From contig NZ_VDGG01000014.1 of assembly GCF_006861775.1 (NCBI RefSeq), positions 84,639-148,638 on the forward strand: DNA of 64,000 bases, in the 5' to 3' direction. A program made the position numbers and the translations under genes. The notes below the pieces were generated by a model that did not search any database, was not told the origin of the DNA, and saw nothing but the letters and a program-made list of their open reading frames with translations. Each line of letters starts with the position of its first letter. The stretch's first letter is position 1. Origin of the DNA: Psychrobacillus soli. Its GTDB lineage: Bacteria > Bacillota > Bacilli > Bacillales_A > Planococcaceae. Below are positions 8,752 through 17,160 of the stretch, piece by piece.

Positions 8752-10797
8752 ATGGACCTACAGTCGTTACTAAATCCGCAAAGTGTTGCGTTGATTGGTG
8801 CTTCAAATAAGCCTGGATCTTTAGGTTTTGAAATGATGGAAATGATAGCGGAAGGTACTTTTACTGGTAAAGTATATCCTATAAATCCTAAATATGATGA
8901 AATATTAGGGATGAAATGCTTTCCAGATTTAGAATCAATTGGCCACCAAGTTGATTTGGTTGTACTAAGTGTTGCAGCCAAGCGAGTCTTAGCTCAAGTG
9001 GAAAATATCATTGAAAATAAAGCAAAATCAATAGTTATCTTCGCGAACTGTGTATTAGAAGAAGATTTAGAATTAGAAGAGAAAGTTGTCAAAAAATGTA
9101 GGGAAGCAAATATACCTGTAATGGGTCATAATGCGATGGGTTTTTATAATAATGACATTGGTTTACGGATTTGTGGTTTTAGAGCACCTGACGCGAACAT
9201 TAAAGGAAATATTGCTTTGATTTCACAATCCGGATCTGTGTTCAGTACAATCGGTCATAATGAACCACAGTTAAAGTTCAATCTGCAAGTTGCAACCGGG
9301 ACTGGTCATATTACGAGCTTAGAAGATTATATGAAGTATGCATTAGAACAATCTTCTACAAAAGTAATAGCAGTCTATATGGAATCTGTTAGAAAACCGG
9401 AAGAGTTTATCGAAGCATTAATAATGTCGGTAACTAAAAAAATTCCCGTTGTAATAATGAAAGTTGGAAAATCAGAATTAGGAGCAGAATTTGCTAAATC
9501 CCATACTGGTGGATTAGCTGGTAATGATGATGTCTTTCAAGCAGTTTTTGATCACTATGGCGTCATTCGTGTAGATAGTTTACAAGAATTTGCGAATACA
9601 TTAAGTCTCTTTAGCTATTTTCCTGAAATTCCAGCTGGGGGGCTGGTAGCCGTTGTGGATTCGGGTGGGGAACGAAACTTATTAGCCGATGATGCAGAAT
9701 ACGCTGAATTAGACTTTGCCACGTTATCTGATAACACTATGTCAGAATTGTCTCAAATTCAAGAATATGGACAACTTGCTGCAAACCCATTAGATCCTTG
9801 GGGAACGGGTATCGATTTCGAGCGTATTTTTACTGACTCATTAACGATTATGTTAATGGATGATAATGCAGCAATTGGTATTATTTCACAAGATTTGCGT
9901 GATGGTTATTATCTTTCGAATGGTTGTATAGATGCTCTTCGTAAAAGTCATGAAAACACCAAAAAACCTGTAGCCTTTTTAACAAATTTCAGTGGAACAA
10001 GAAGAGGTGAAGCGACTAAGCTAGTCAATAATATTCCTGCGCCGCTTTTAGTAGGAACGAAAGAAGGATTGTTAGCAATCAAACATTATCTTTATTATCG
10101 TGATTTCACCTTCTCTGAAGGAAATATTCAAGAGATGGATGACAAGTCAAATGAGATAATTGTAAAAGGAACATTAAGTGAAATCGATTCACTTTTTCTT
10201 CTGGAAAAATTCGGATTAGTTATTAATAAACCATACGCAGTAGAAAGCCTAGCAGACATTGAGGTAATACAACATGAGTTAGATTATCCAGTTGTATTAA
10301 AGACAGCCGAAGATGGAATATTGCACAAGTCAAATGTAGGGGGAGTTGTGCTAAATTTACAAAATAATGAGGAATTAAAAGATGCTTATGAAAAACTGTC
10401 AAATAAATTAGGTTGTAGAGCTATTATTGCACCTATGGTTACTTTTGAGTCTGAATTCATATTAGGAATGAAACAAGATGCGAACTTTGGACCAATGGTT
10501 GTTGTCGGGGCAGGAGGTATATTAACTGAACTAATTAATGATAAATTCGTTATTCTACCAAATGCGAGTAGGACAGAGATTGAAAGAAATATTAAAGCTT
10601 TAAAAAGTTATCCACTCCTTACCGGTTTTAGAGGTAAAGAACTTGTTCCAATCGATACTTTTATCGATACTATCCAAAAATTTTGCCACATGGTTGAAAC
10701 ACTTTCAGCACAATTAGGTGAAGTGGATATTAATCCTGTTGGAGTAAAAGGTGATAAGATTATAGCTTTAGATGCACTAATTATCGGCAATGAGTAA
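8752..10797 (+). CDS. ADP-forming acyl-CoA synthetase (acetate-CoA ligase family)
   Basis: A 681-residue single-chain NDP-forming acyl-CoA synthetase: an N-terminal CoA-binding domain (SVALIGASNKPGSLG), succinyl-CoA-ligase-like domains (ISQSGSVFS, then KSHTGGLAG with the likely phospho-His), and a C-terminal ATP-grasp domain (YPVVLKTAEDGILHKS, VVGAGGILTEL). I prefer the ATG at 8752 after GGAGG to a TTG twelve bases earlier. Family enzymes interconvert acyl-CoA, ADP and phosphate with acid, CoA and ATP. In known aerobic carnitine pathways a thioesterase releases betaine from betainyl-CoA. Here this enzyme occupies that slot, so an ATP-conserving step is inferred. Confidence 0.9.
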   Translation: MDLQSLLNPQSVALIGASNKPGSLGFEMMEMIAEGTFTGKVYPINPKYDEILGMKCFPDLESIGHQVDLVVLSVAAKRVLAQVENIIENKAKSIVIFANCVLEEDLELEEKVVKKCREANIPVMGHNAMGFYNNDIGLRICGFRAPDANIKGNIALISQSGSVFSTIGHNEPQLKFNLQVATGTGHITSLEDYMKYALEQSSTKVIAVYMESVRKPEEFIEALIMSVTKKIPVVIMKVGKSELGAEFAKSHTGGLAGNDDVFQAVFDHYGVIRVDSLQEFANTLSLFSYFPEIPAGGLVAVVDSGGERNLLADDAEYAELDFATLSDNTMSELSQIQEYGQLAANPLDPWGTGIDFERIFTDSLTIMLMDDNAAIGIISQDLRDGYYLSNGCIDALRKSHENTKKPVAFLTNFSGTRRGEATKLVNNIPAPLLVGTKEGLLAIKHYLYYRDFTFSEGNIQEMDDKSNEIIVKGTLSEIDSLFLLEKFGLVINKPYAVESLADIEVIQHELDYPVVLKTAEDGILHKSNVGGVVLNLQNNEELKDAYEKLSNKLGCRAIIAPMVTFESEFILGMKQDANFGPMVVVGAGGILTELINDKFVILPNASRTEIERNIKALKSYPLLTGFRGKELVPIDTFIDTIQKFCHMVETLSAQLGEVDINPVGVKGDKIIALDALIIGNE

Positions 10798-10805
10798 TAT
10801 ATGAG

Positions 10806-10846
10806 AGTTAAAAGGTTAATCGTTTCCTTCGATCAACCTTTTAACT
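10806..10846. terminator. Large inverted repeat between the enzyme genes and the BCCT gene
   Basis: Arms AGTTAAAAGGTT and AACCTTTTAACT are perfectly complementary around a 17-base centre. There is no T-run on the plus strand, so it may be a weak terminator, an RNA processing site or an operator that lowers expression of the downstream transporter genes. Confidence 0.5.
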
Positions 10847-10911
10847 AATAACTATTATTCTTTCAAAATACTTTATTTCTGAACATATAGATATTTAATT
10901 AGGAGATGATA

Positions 10912-12462
10912 ATGATGGACAGCAAGAGTAGCGTTAAAAAACAGAAGATTTTCACTCCTATTTTTCTTCTTTCCGCTTTAATTACAGGTGTCTTTTCTGT
11001 TTTTTCATTAATTAGCCCCGATACATTGTCCAATAATATGACTTTTATTCAGTCACTTTTTGCAACGCAGTATGGATGGGTAGCCATGATAATTCCAGTA
11101 TTTTGTATGATGCTATTAGTTGTTTTAGGTATATCTAGATATGGGAATATCGTCATTGGCGGTGAAAATGCAAAGGCTGAATATAGCATATTTTCATGGA
11201 TATCTATGTTATTTACAGCTTCAATTGGAATTGGAATCATCTATTTTGGTGTAAATGAACCTATCTATGCGTATATTTTATCACCTGCTAGTACACAAGC
11301 TCCGAGTGTTATGGAAGCTGCCAGAGAAGCAATGGGAACAGCGCTTTATCATTGGGGGGTATCTGTGTGGGCTATTTTTAGTGTTGCGGGTTTAGTAATG
11401 GCCTATTTTGTTTCGAAACATAAAATTCGCTATTTACCAGGGGATGTAATTGAAAAAAGTTTTGGTAAAAGAAAATGGGTACCTATTACGAAGAGTTTCA
11501 TGAATATTCTAGCCGTTGTATGTTCAGCTATGACAATTGCAGCTACACTTGGTTTAGGTAGTGTACAAATAACAACTGGAATGAATCAAGTGATTAATAT
11601 TGATAATTCTTATAGCACAATTCTTCCGTATCTTGTACTAATCCTCTTACTTATTGTATGTTTATTTGCTTCAACAACAAAGACAGTGGGAAAGGGGATG
11701 GATATAATTGGAAGGTGGAACGTTTATCTTGCAATATTTATGTTAGCCTTTGCAATGTTCTTTGGACCTACACGTTATATCCTGAACCAAGTTGTACAAT
11801 TACTAGGAACATTTATAGATCAATTGATTCCTAGAAATTTTGATATGTTTTTATTTAGTTTAGATCCTACTTATTCAACAACATGGGATGTCGCTAATAA
11901 CATGTGGTGGATTTCTTGGACACCTTTTATGGGTGTATTCATTGCATCTATTTCAAAAGGAAGAACTATCCGTCAATTTGCTTTCACGACTATGACAATA
12001 CCAGTCATATTTATGCTGTTATGGCATGCAGCATTTGGAGGAGTAGCACTTTTGGATAAAGTTTTGGGAACTGGAAAAATTGCTCAATTCGCTTTAGAAA
12101 ATCCAGATATGACCTTCTTTGCTATTTTACAGACAATGCCCTGGCCTAAGTTAACTGCCATTGCAACGATTATATTGTTAATTATGTTTATTTCAACTAC
12201 AGTGACAAGTGCAGCTTTATCTTTAGCGAGAATGACAGATATAGAAGGAAAAGAAGCAGCTCCTGTTAGAAGTGCAGTGTGGGTTATACTCATGACCGTT
12301 ATCGCTTTAACTGGTATTTTTGCTACTACATTAGGTGGTAATGAAGCGTTAAATTCGATAAAATCTTTAGCTACGACGCTATCATATCCGTATCTATTTT
12401 TCTTCATATTAATGATAACCGGATTTATTAAACAATTAATGAAAGATAAACCACCAGTGTAA
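10912..12462 (+). CDS. BCCT-family carnitine/betaine transporter
   Basis: A betaine/carnitine/choline transporter of about 516 residues with twelve membrane segments. AGGAG six bases upstream favours the ATG at 10912. The glycine stretch of TM3 reads TASIGIGIIYFG (Ser where BetP has the first Gly of GMGIG), and the Trp-rich TM8 region reads MWWISWTPFMGVF with ISKGRTIRQF after it. The family uses Na+ or exchange to move trimethylammonium compounds. The neighbours predict carnitine or short-chain acylcarnitine as substrate. The C-terminal tail is short, without the long osmosensory extension of BetP-type carriers, which fits a nutritional role. Confidence 0.9.
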   Translation: MMDSKSSVKKQKIFTPIFLLSALITGVFSVFSLISPDTLSNNMTFIQSLFATQYGWVAMIIPVFCMMLLVVLGISRYGNIVIGGENAKAEYSIFSWISMLFTASIGIGIIYFGVNEPIYAYILSPASTQAPSVMEAAREAMGTALYHWGVSVWAIFSVAGLVMAYFVSKHKIRYLPGDVIEKSFGKRKWVPITKSFMNILAVVCSAMTIAATLGLGSVQITTGMNQVINIDNSYSTILPYLVLILLLIVCLFASTTKTVGKGMDIIGRWNVYLAIFMLAFAMFFGPTRYILNQVVQLLGTFIDQLIPRNFDMFLFSLDPTYSTTWDVANNMWWISWTPFMGVFIASISKGRTIRQFAFTTMTIPVIFMLLWHAAFGGVALLDKVLGTGKIAQFALENPDMTFFAILQTMPWPKLTAIATIILLIMFISTTVTSAALSLARMTDIEGKEAAPVRSAVWVILMTVIALTGIFATTLGGNEALNSIKSLATTLSYPYLFFFILMITGFIKQLMKDKPPV

Positions 12463-12500
12463 TTGTCACGGTGTTCACCGTAAGGAAGGAATGATAATAG

Positions 12501-12656
12501 ATGGATATGTATTATTTGACTGGTTGGGAACTTATTACTGAAAAAGTCCTTCAAATTGGAATGTTAGTATTTCTTATCTGGAACGTAAAGTTACTTTTTT
12601 TAGAAAAAAAAGATTATGTAGATGGAGATGATGACCATGGAAATGAACAAATTTGA
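12501..12656 (+). CDS. Small single-span membrane protein beside the BCCT gene
   Basis: A 51-codon frame with a good ribosome site (AAGGAAGG) starts 38 bases after the transporter stop. The peptide has an N-terminal amphipathic part, one hydrophobic helix (QIGMLVFLIWNVKLLF, residues 18-33) and an acidic tail (DGDDDHGNE). It overlaps the start of the esterase gene by 20 bases in another frame. Position and topology suggest an accessory subunit of the BCCT carrier or a coupling peptide for the next gene. I do not recognise a family. Confidence 0.55.
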   Translation: MDMYYLTGWELITEKVLQIGMLVFLIWNVKLLFLEKKDYVDGDDDHGNEQI

Positions 12657-13614
12657 TGCTTTAAAAATGATGACTCCTGAAATGATTGCAACTTTAAAAA
12701 AGCAAAATGAACTTGTCGAAGACGCATTTTCAACAAATGTAACCTATGAAAAAATGCGTGAAAACTATAATAATGAAAGAAAATTTTGGAATGAAGGTGG
12801 TCCAGAACCTAAAAAAAGCGTTGATTTAGAGTTAGAAGGACCTTATGGAACTATTGGTATTCGTATACATTATCCACAAAAAAGAACCGGAAAAGGTTCA
12901 ATTGTATATATACATGGTGGAGGGTTTGTAGTAGGAAATCTTGATACCCATAGTAGGATTATGCGCATCTTAATGGAAGAAACAGAGTCGGTTGTAATTG
13001 GAATTGACTATCATTTAGCACCCGAATATAAATACCCTACACAAGTAGAAGAATGTGCCTTTTTAGTTGAATGGTTACGGAGTAATGCGGAAGAATATGA
13101 TCTTGATAAGAATGATATTTCTCTTGCAGGTGATTCAGGTGGAGCCAATTTATCTTTAGCAACTGCTTTGTATTTAAGGGATAAAAAAGATGATGTTACG
13201 TATTTACGTAGTTTACTTCTATATTATGGAGCTTTTGGATTAACTGATTCAAGATCAAGGCGCATATTTGGTGGTGATTATGATGGATTGGGTCGTGAAG
13301 ATTTAAAGGCCTATTCAAAAATGTATATAGAAGATGATAATGTAGATTTACGTTATTTTGATTGCTTTTCAAATGATTTAACTAAAGGGGTACCTCCTTG
13401 CTATATTGCTTATGGAGATTTAGATCCACTTCAAGATGATAGTATATTATTATATGACATATTGACATATAATAATGGAAAAGCAGAATTAGAAGAATTT
13501 AAAGGTGTTATTCATGCTTTCTTACATCATTCTCGTATTCTTCCTGAAGCAAAAGAGGCAATTAAAAATGGTGCAAATTTCTACAAGTCATTAATACATG
13601 TAGGGAAATTTTAG
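12637..13614 (+). CDS. HSL-type alpha/beta hydrolase (possible acylcarnitine esterase)
   Basis: A 325-residue carboxylesterase of the hormone-sensitive-lipase family. It has the oxyanion motif HGGGF, the nucleophile elbow GDSGGAN, a catalytic Asp in GDLDPLQDD and a catalytic His in GVIHAFLHH. Several in-frame ATGs exist; I chose 12637, nine bases after GGAG. It follows the BCCT transporter and small membrane peptide and ends the locus before a strong terminator. By context it may split imported short-chain acylcarnitines into carnitine and a fatty acid. This is inference; the family is broad. Confidence 0.85.
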   Translation: MEMNKFDALKMMTPEMIATLKKQNELVEDAFSTNVTYEKMRENYNNERKFWNEGGPEPKKSVDLELEGPYGTIGIRIHYPQKRTGKGSIVYIHGGGFVVGNLDTHSRIMRILMEETESVVIGIDYHLAPEYKYPTQVEECAFLVEWLRSNAEEYDLDKNDISLAGDSGGANLSLATALYLRDKKDDVTYLRSLLLYYGAFGLTDSRSRRIFGGDYDGLGREDLKAYSKMYIEDDNVDLRYFDCFSNDLTKGVPPCYIAYGDLDPLQDDSILLYDILTYNNGKAELEEFKGVIHAFLHHSRILPEAKEAIKNGANFYKSLIHVGKF

Positions 13615-13750
13615 AATCAAGTCTTCTTCTAGACTTTTCTTTCTAATACCGGTATAGAGGCATTTCTATGATATATTGAAAAGGTTTTTCATTAGTGGAT
13701 AGGTCTCAACATTAGTTGATTAATTTTTGCTAACTACTTTGATTAATAAT

Positions 13751-13784
13751 GGTGGTAAGGGTTTATACCTTATCACCGTTTTTA
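13751..13784 (+). terminator. Terminator of the carnitine locus
   Basis: GGTGGTAAGG and CCTTATCACC pair around a seven-base loop and are followed by GTTTTT. It closes the transporter-esterase transcript. Confidence 0.75.
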
Positions 13785-13919
13785 TGTTAATTTTTGTATA
13801 TTTTACATTGTAGGGAAGCTGCATAATATTAGTAAATCAAGAGGGCTGATGCCTAAAGCGCAGCAGAAAGCTCCAATTTTATCCATCGTTAAAGGCAAGA
13901 AGGATAAAACCTATCTGGA

Positions 13920-14160
13920 GTCAGAGACCTTGGCACGTCACACATGGATATGATACGGCAACTCGGGAGACTCTACCGGTCTTTTCTTATAGAATAGCAT
14001 GGTGTACAAATGATAATAAGCAAGGAAACCAAATGCCGTTGTGGGTAGTCGGATAGCAGAATGAGCGAAATCTGATCGAAAGAGATTAGCTATATTTTGT
14101 TAATGATAACTAGGAGGAGCCGTATACGTGAATAGCGTAAGCCCGGTTCTGCGTTGAAAA
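13920..14160 (+). mobile_element. Group II intron remnant without reverse transcriptase
   Basis: At 14117-14151 the sequence has the look of intron domain V: GAGCCG at the 5' side, CGGTTC at the 3' side and a GTGAATAGC tip. Upstream, phrases such as CTCGGGAGACTCTACCGGTC and ACCAAATGCCGTTGTGGGTA resemble the region that follows the reverse-transcriptase frame in bacterial group II introns. No reverse-transcriptase frame remains. The domain V stem carries mismatches, so splicing is unlikely. Confidence 0.6.
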
Positions 14161-14332
14161 AATGACGTTGAAACTTACGGGAATTGGTATTTTTAAAACG
14201 ATTACTTCCAAGTTTTAGTTAGATTAAAGTATAGACTCGGGACATATCAGAGTGATAACCTCATTTTGATGCGTTAAGATGAACTGTATGATAAATAATT
14301 GTCAAGGCTATTTTGTACCAAGGTTTATAATT

Positions 14333-14378
14333 CGTTCTTCAGTAAACGGGTGCTTTACCTCAAGAAGGCTAAAGTAAC
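14333..14378 (+). repeat. Dispersed intergenic repeat, type B left half
   Basis: TTCAGTAAACGGGTGCTTTA followed by CCTCAAGAAGGCTAAAGTA matches the type-B left end and hairpin. The right end is not recognisable; the GNAT remnant follows. Confidence 0.55.
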
Positions 14379-14439
14379 TTAATCAAACTGGTTTAAATCA
14401 GTAAATTAAGTATGATAAAGCGCGCTTTATTAGGGCTTT

Positions 14440-14565
14440 GATCATTTAAGACAAGATGGATACTCTGAAGATCGTCTTAGTGCGTATACTGGGAATCACG
14501 TTATTAAAATTTACGAAAAGATGGGCTTTAACATAAGAACAGTTTCTATGAGCTTGCAATTATAA
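14440..14565 (+). pseudogene. C-terminal remnant of a GNAT acetyltransferase
   Basis: A 41-codon stretch reads as the end of a GNAT enzyme: DHLRQDGYSEDRLSAYTGN, then HVIKIYEKMGFNIRTVSM, the usual strand-helix-strand with the N/YEKMGF motif. A TAG stop lies nine bases upstream in frame and there is no start codon, so only the tail of the gene has survived. Confidence 0.65.
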
Positions 14566-14769
14566 GCTTGGTTTTTTTCACGAATGATTTGTTGGCCCAA
14601 GAAGGATTGATGCTCTTTTTGTTGAAGTTATTGTACTAAAGGTAAAAGTGTCATACTTCAAAGGATATTGGAATAATACATTACTAGAATACATTATAAA
14701 AACAGGAAGAAAAGAGGTGATAGTACGTTAGAAAAACTTAGAAAAATTACTTTAAAAACTGCTGTCTAT

Positions 14770-15150
14770 ATGGGGATTATTTTTTACTCTTTGACTATCT
14801 TAATCCATCTTCTTATTATTATCGAAATTATTCCATTCACATGGGTTAATGGTGGACGGTCTGAATCCTTCGCTATTCAGTTACCAATATCTATTATCAA
14901 TACTGTTATTTCTATTATTGGAGGAGTTTTTACGCTGTTTGTCAGCAAAAATATACTAAATAAATACCAAAGAGGAATAACCAGAATATGTTGGTTTTTT
15001 GTTATACTTTGGTCAGTTGGGTTTATACAACAATTGCTTGGCACACCTTTTGAAAAAATGGTTTGTTCGTTTATATTGTTCCTTGGAGTCATCTCGAACT
15101 TACGTATGGCCATTGAAAAAAAACGAGTAACGATTAAATTAACAAGTTAG
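14770..15150 (+). CDS. Small four-span membrane protein
   Basis: A 126-residue hydrophobic protein with about four membrane helices and a basic tail; no family recognised. The first ATG (14770) lacks a ribosome site and begins inside the first helix. A good site (AAGAGGTG) lies at 14711-14718, followed in the same frame by ACG (14725) and TTAGAAAAACTTAG, which would add a 15-residue polar N-terminus. The original start may therefore have been an ATG mutated to ACG, leaving the gene poorly translated. A type-A repeat follows the stop. Confidence 0.55.
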   Translation: MGIIFYSLTILIHLLIIIEIIPFTWVNGGRSESFAIQLPISIINTVISIIGGVFTLFVSKNILNKYQRGITRICWFFVILWSVGFIQQLLGTPFEKMVCSFILFLGVISNLRMAIEKKRVTIKLTS

Positions 15151-15161
15151 TGAAAAAATGA

Positions 15162-15260
15162 ACTTAAAGCAAAGTGTGCTTTAGTTAAACAAGACCATCA
15201 TATCGATGGTTTATTTTTTTATCCGAAACATCAAGTAAATCTCAGAACTCCATTGTGAAT
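15162..15260 (+). repeat. Dispersed intergenic repeat, type A
   Basis: GTGCTTTAGTTAAACAAG, then the hairpin GACCATC/GATGGT with a T-run, then ACATCAAGTAAATCTCAG and CCATTGTGAA. The right terminus is missing. Confidence 0.75.
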
Positions 15261-15368
15261 TGTTTGGTTGTGTATCAAAAAAATGGAATTTTTGGACCCA
15301 GTTGATAGTAAAAAATATAAAGATGTCATTTACTGATTAATAAGATTAAAACAATTTCTAGCTAACAA

Positions 15369-15406
15369 TAAAAAAACTATTTACTGACTAGATAAATAGT
15401 TTTTTG
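15369..15406. terminator. Bidirectional terminator
   Basis: AAAACTATTTA and TAAATAGTTTT form a stem flanked by A and T runs. It can end the minus-strand gene at 15422 and plus-strand reading from the left. Confidence 0.7.
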
Positions 15407-15421
15407 TTATGGTGTCTAAGT

Positions 15422-15898
15422 TTAAATCCAATTTATGTATTTGAGACCATAAACAGAGCCAACTGTCATAAGAATTGACCAAATGACTAAACTGATTCCC
15501 ATCCAAGTGATTACTCTAGTTCTAGATGAACCAAGCAAAAGGGCAGTTAAAGCAGCTAAATCTGTTCCAAGTAACGAGGGTGAAAGCAAAGAAAACACTG
15601 GAAGACCATACTTTTCCCAAAAATGTCTCGCTCTAGTTTCTCTTTTTGAAGGCCCTGATTTTCCCTTTTTGTCTCTTCTTTTGTTACGCCATTCAGAAAT
15701 TTGTCTAAAAAATATTGCAAAGACTAAAACCATAATAAAATTTCCTGAAAAAGCAATAATCCCAACGGCTACAGGTGACATCTCCAACACAACACCTACT
15801 GGAATAATATAAAAAACATCCAGTAGTGGTAATAATGATATTAAAAATAAAGCGATGTATTGCCAAATTCCATCTGCTTGTTGAACCCATTCAACCAT
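15422..15898 (-). CDS. Small multi-drug export family protein
   Basis: A 158-residue membrane protein matching the small multidrug export family (PF06695 type). Hydrophobic segments lie at about 15-35, 40-65 and 125-155. A re-entrant-looking loop with FWEKYGLPVFSLLSPSLLG and a basic linker (WRNKRRDKKGK) sits in the middle. The name of the family is historical and transport has not been shown for most members. It stands alone, reads leftwards and ends in the shared terminator. Confidence 0.75.
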   Translation of the reverse strand: MVEWVQQADGIWQYIALFLISLLPLLDVFYIIPVGVVLEMSPVAVGIIAFSGNFIMVLVFAIFFRQISEWRNKRRDKKGKSGPSKRETRARHFWEKYGLPVFSLLSPSLLGTDLAALTALLLGSSRTRVITWMGISLVIWSILMTVGSVYGLKYINWI

Positions 15899-16044
15899 CT
15901 GAACACCCCCTTGTAAAATAACAAAAACTTCTCTCTCTTTACCTATTATACAATAGTAATCAAAAACCGTTTAATTTTCTTATATTATTCAAAAAAACAA
16001 AGTTAAAGTCGATGAGAGTATCAAAATATATGAGCATTGGAACA

Positions 16045-16066
16045 GTTTCTTGTTCAACTAACCGGT
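16045..16066 (+). repeat. Left-end fragment of dispersed repeat
   Basis: TTGTTCAACTAACCGGT matches the left terminus. The 500-base spacer from 15899 to 16401 holds this fragment and another at 16320, with nothing else I can identify. Confidence 0.45.
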
Positions 16067-16319
16067 AGAAAACATGAATTCAAAAATCACTTTTTCCATT
16101 TCTGAATGACAGGATTCACGAAGGTGTTCGATCTCCCGTTCTGTTGGAATGATCCAGAGATATATACTAAAACATCACCAATGACATATATTAAATCAGC
16201 GTGTACTCCTATAAATCCATTGTGAAACTGAATGTATAATAGATATGTCCACACATCTATAATAAATCCACACGAATAGTTATAATCTATATTAAATCTA
16301 TATTAATAATGGGCAAGTT

Positions 16320-16366
16320 TGTGAAATATTTCACTTAAACTAATGGGGCAAGTTAGTTCAATTAGA
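16320..16366 (+). repeat. Right half of dispersed repeat, type A
   Basis: TGTGAAATATTTCACTTAAA followed by CTAATGGGGCAAGTTAGTTCA is a good match to the type-A right half. The middle hairpin is missing. Confidence 0.7.
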
Positions 16367-16401
16367 ATAAAGGAAAAATCAATGTGTAAGGATTGTGAAA
16401 A

Positions 16402-16914
16402 TTGAAAATCGCATTTTTTGATAGAGATGGCACTATAATTGAAGATTATTAAGACCATGAATGGACTAGAATAGAGCATCCAGTATTTATAGATGGATCA
16501 ATTAGCACATTAAAAGAAGTCATAAAGAAAGGTTATAAAATTATAATTATTACCAACCAATACATTATTAATGAAGGTTACATTACGGTTGAACAGTACC
16601 AGGATATAAATAATCAAATGAAAAAAGAGTTAACTCGTCAAGGTGTTGAACTTCTTGATGTCTTTTATTGTCCGCATAGTAAAGACGAGGGGTGTACTTG
16701 TATGAAGCCTAAAATTGGAATGATTAAGCAGGTAATTCATAAATATCCTGAAATTAATTTGGAAGAGTCCTTTATGATTGGTGACTCAGCAGTTGATGTA
16801 GAATTAGCAATAAATATAGGCATTAAAGGTTTTGGAATCAGAGTAGGTTCTAATTACAAGGAAGAAAATATATATCAATTGAACAGTGTAATAGATTTAC
16901 CACTTTATATTTAA
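16402..16914 (+). pseudogene. HAD-IIIA phosphatase (HisB-N/GmhB-like) with a nonsense codon
   Basis: The frame from a TTG at 16402 encodes a D,D-heptose-bisphosphatase/histidinol-phosphatase-like HAD enzyme. It shows FFDRDGTIIEDY (motif I), IIITNQ (motif II), the zinc-loop-like CPHSKDEGCTCMKP and FMIGDSAVDVELA (motif IV). A TAA at 16450-16452 interrupts codon 17, just after motif I, while the rest of the frame is open and well conserved. A restart at the ATG of 16618 would lack both catalytic Asp residues. This is a recent inactivation or a sequencing error. Confidence 0.75.
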
Positions 16915-16962
16915 TATTGGTTTATAGCTCTTTTGTTATAAGAATTTTCAGTCAGTTACCTA

Positions 16963-17057
16963 TTCTTCTTCAACTAATAGGTGCTGAAGTTAAACAAGTG
17001 GCTGCCTGTAAGGGAAGCCCTTTCTTATTGAATTAACGCGGAGTGTTAGTTGAAGAA
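16963..17057 (+). repeat. Dispersed intergenic repeat, type C, complete
   Basis: This copy shows the termini best: TTCTTCAACTAA at the left and TTAGTTGAAGAA at the right are a perfect 12-bp inverted repeat. Between them lie GTGGCTGCCTGTAAGGGAAG, CCCTTTCTTATTGAATTAAC and GCGGAGTG. Confidence 0.85.
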
Positions 17058-17160
17058 TCATTTCCAAAACAATCAATCTCTTTTGAATATTACAATAGTA
17101 TCCCTTGGGCAATATAGTATGATTAATTTATCAACTATTTTTTTGAGAGGTGGACTAGAA

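Noticed and set aside
13830-13920. Minus-strand frame beginning MDKIGAFCCALGISPLD
   Set aside because: It is only about 30 codons long, lies beside the intron scar, and I could not match it to a transposase with any confidence.
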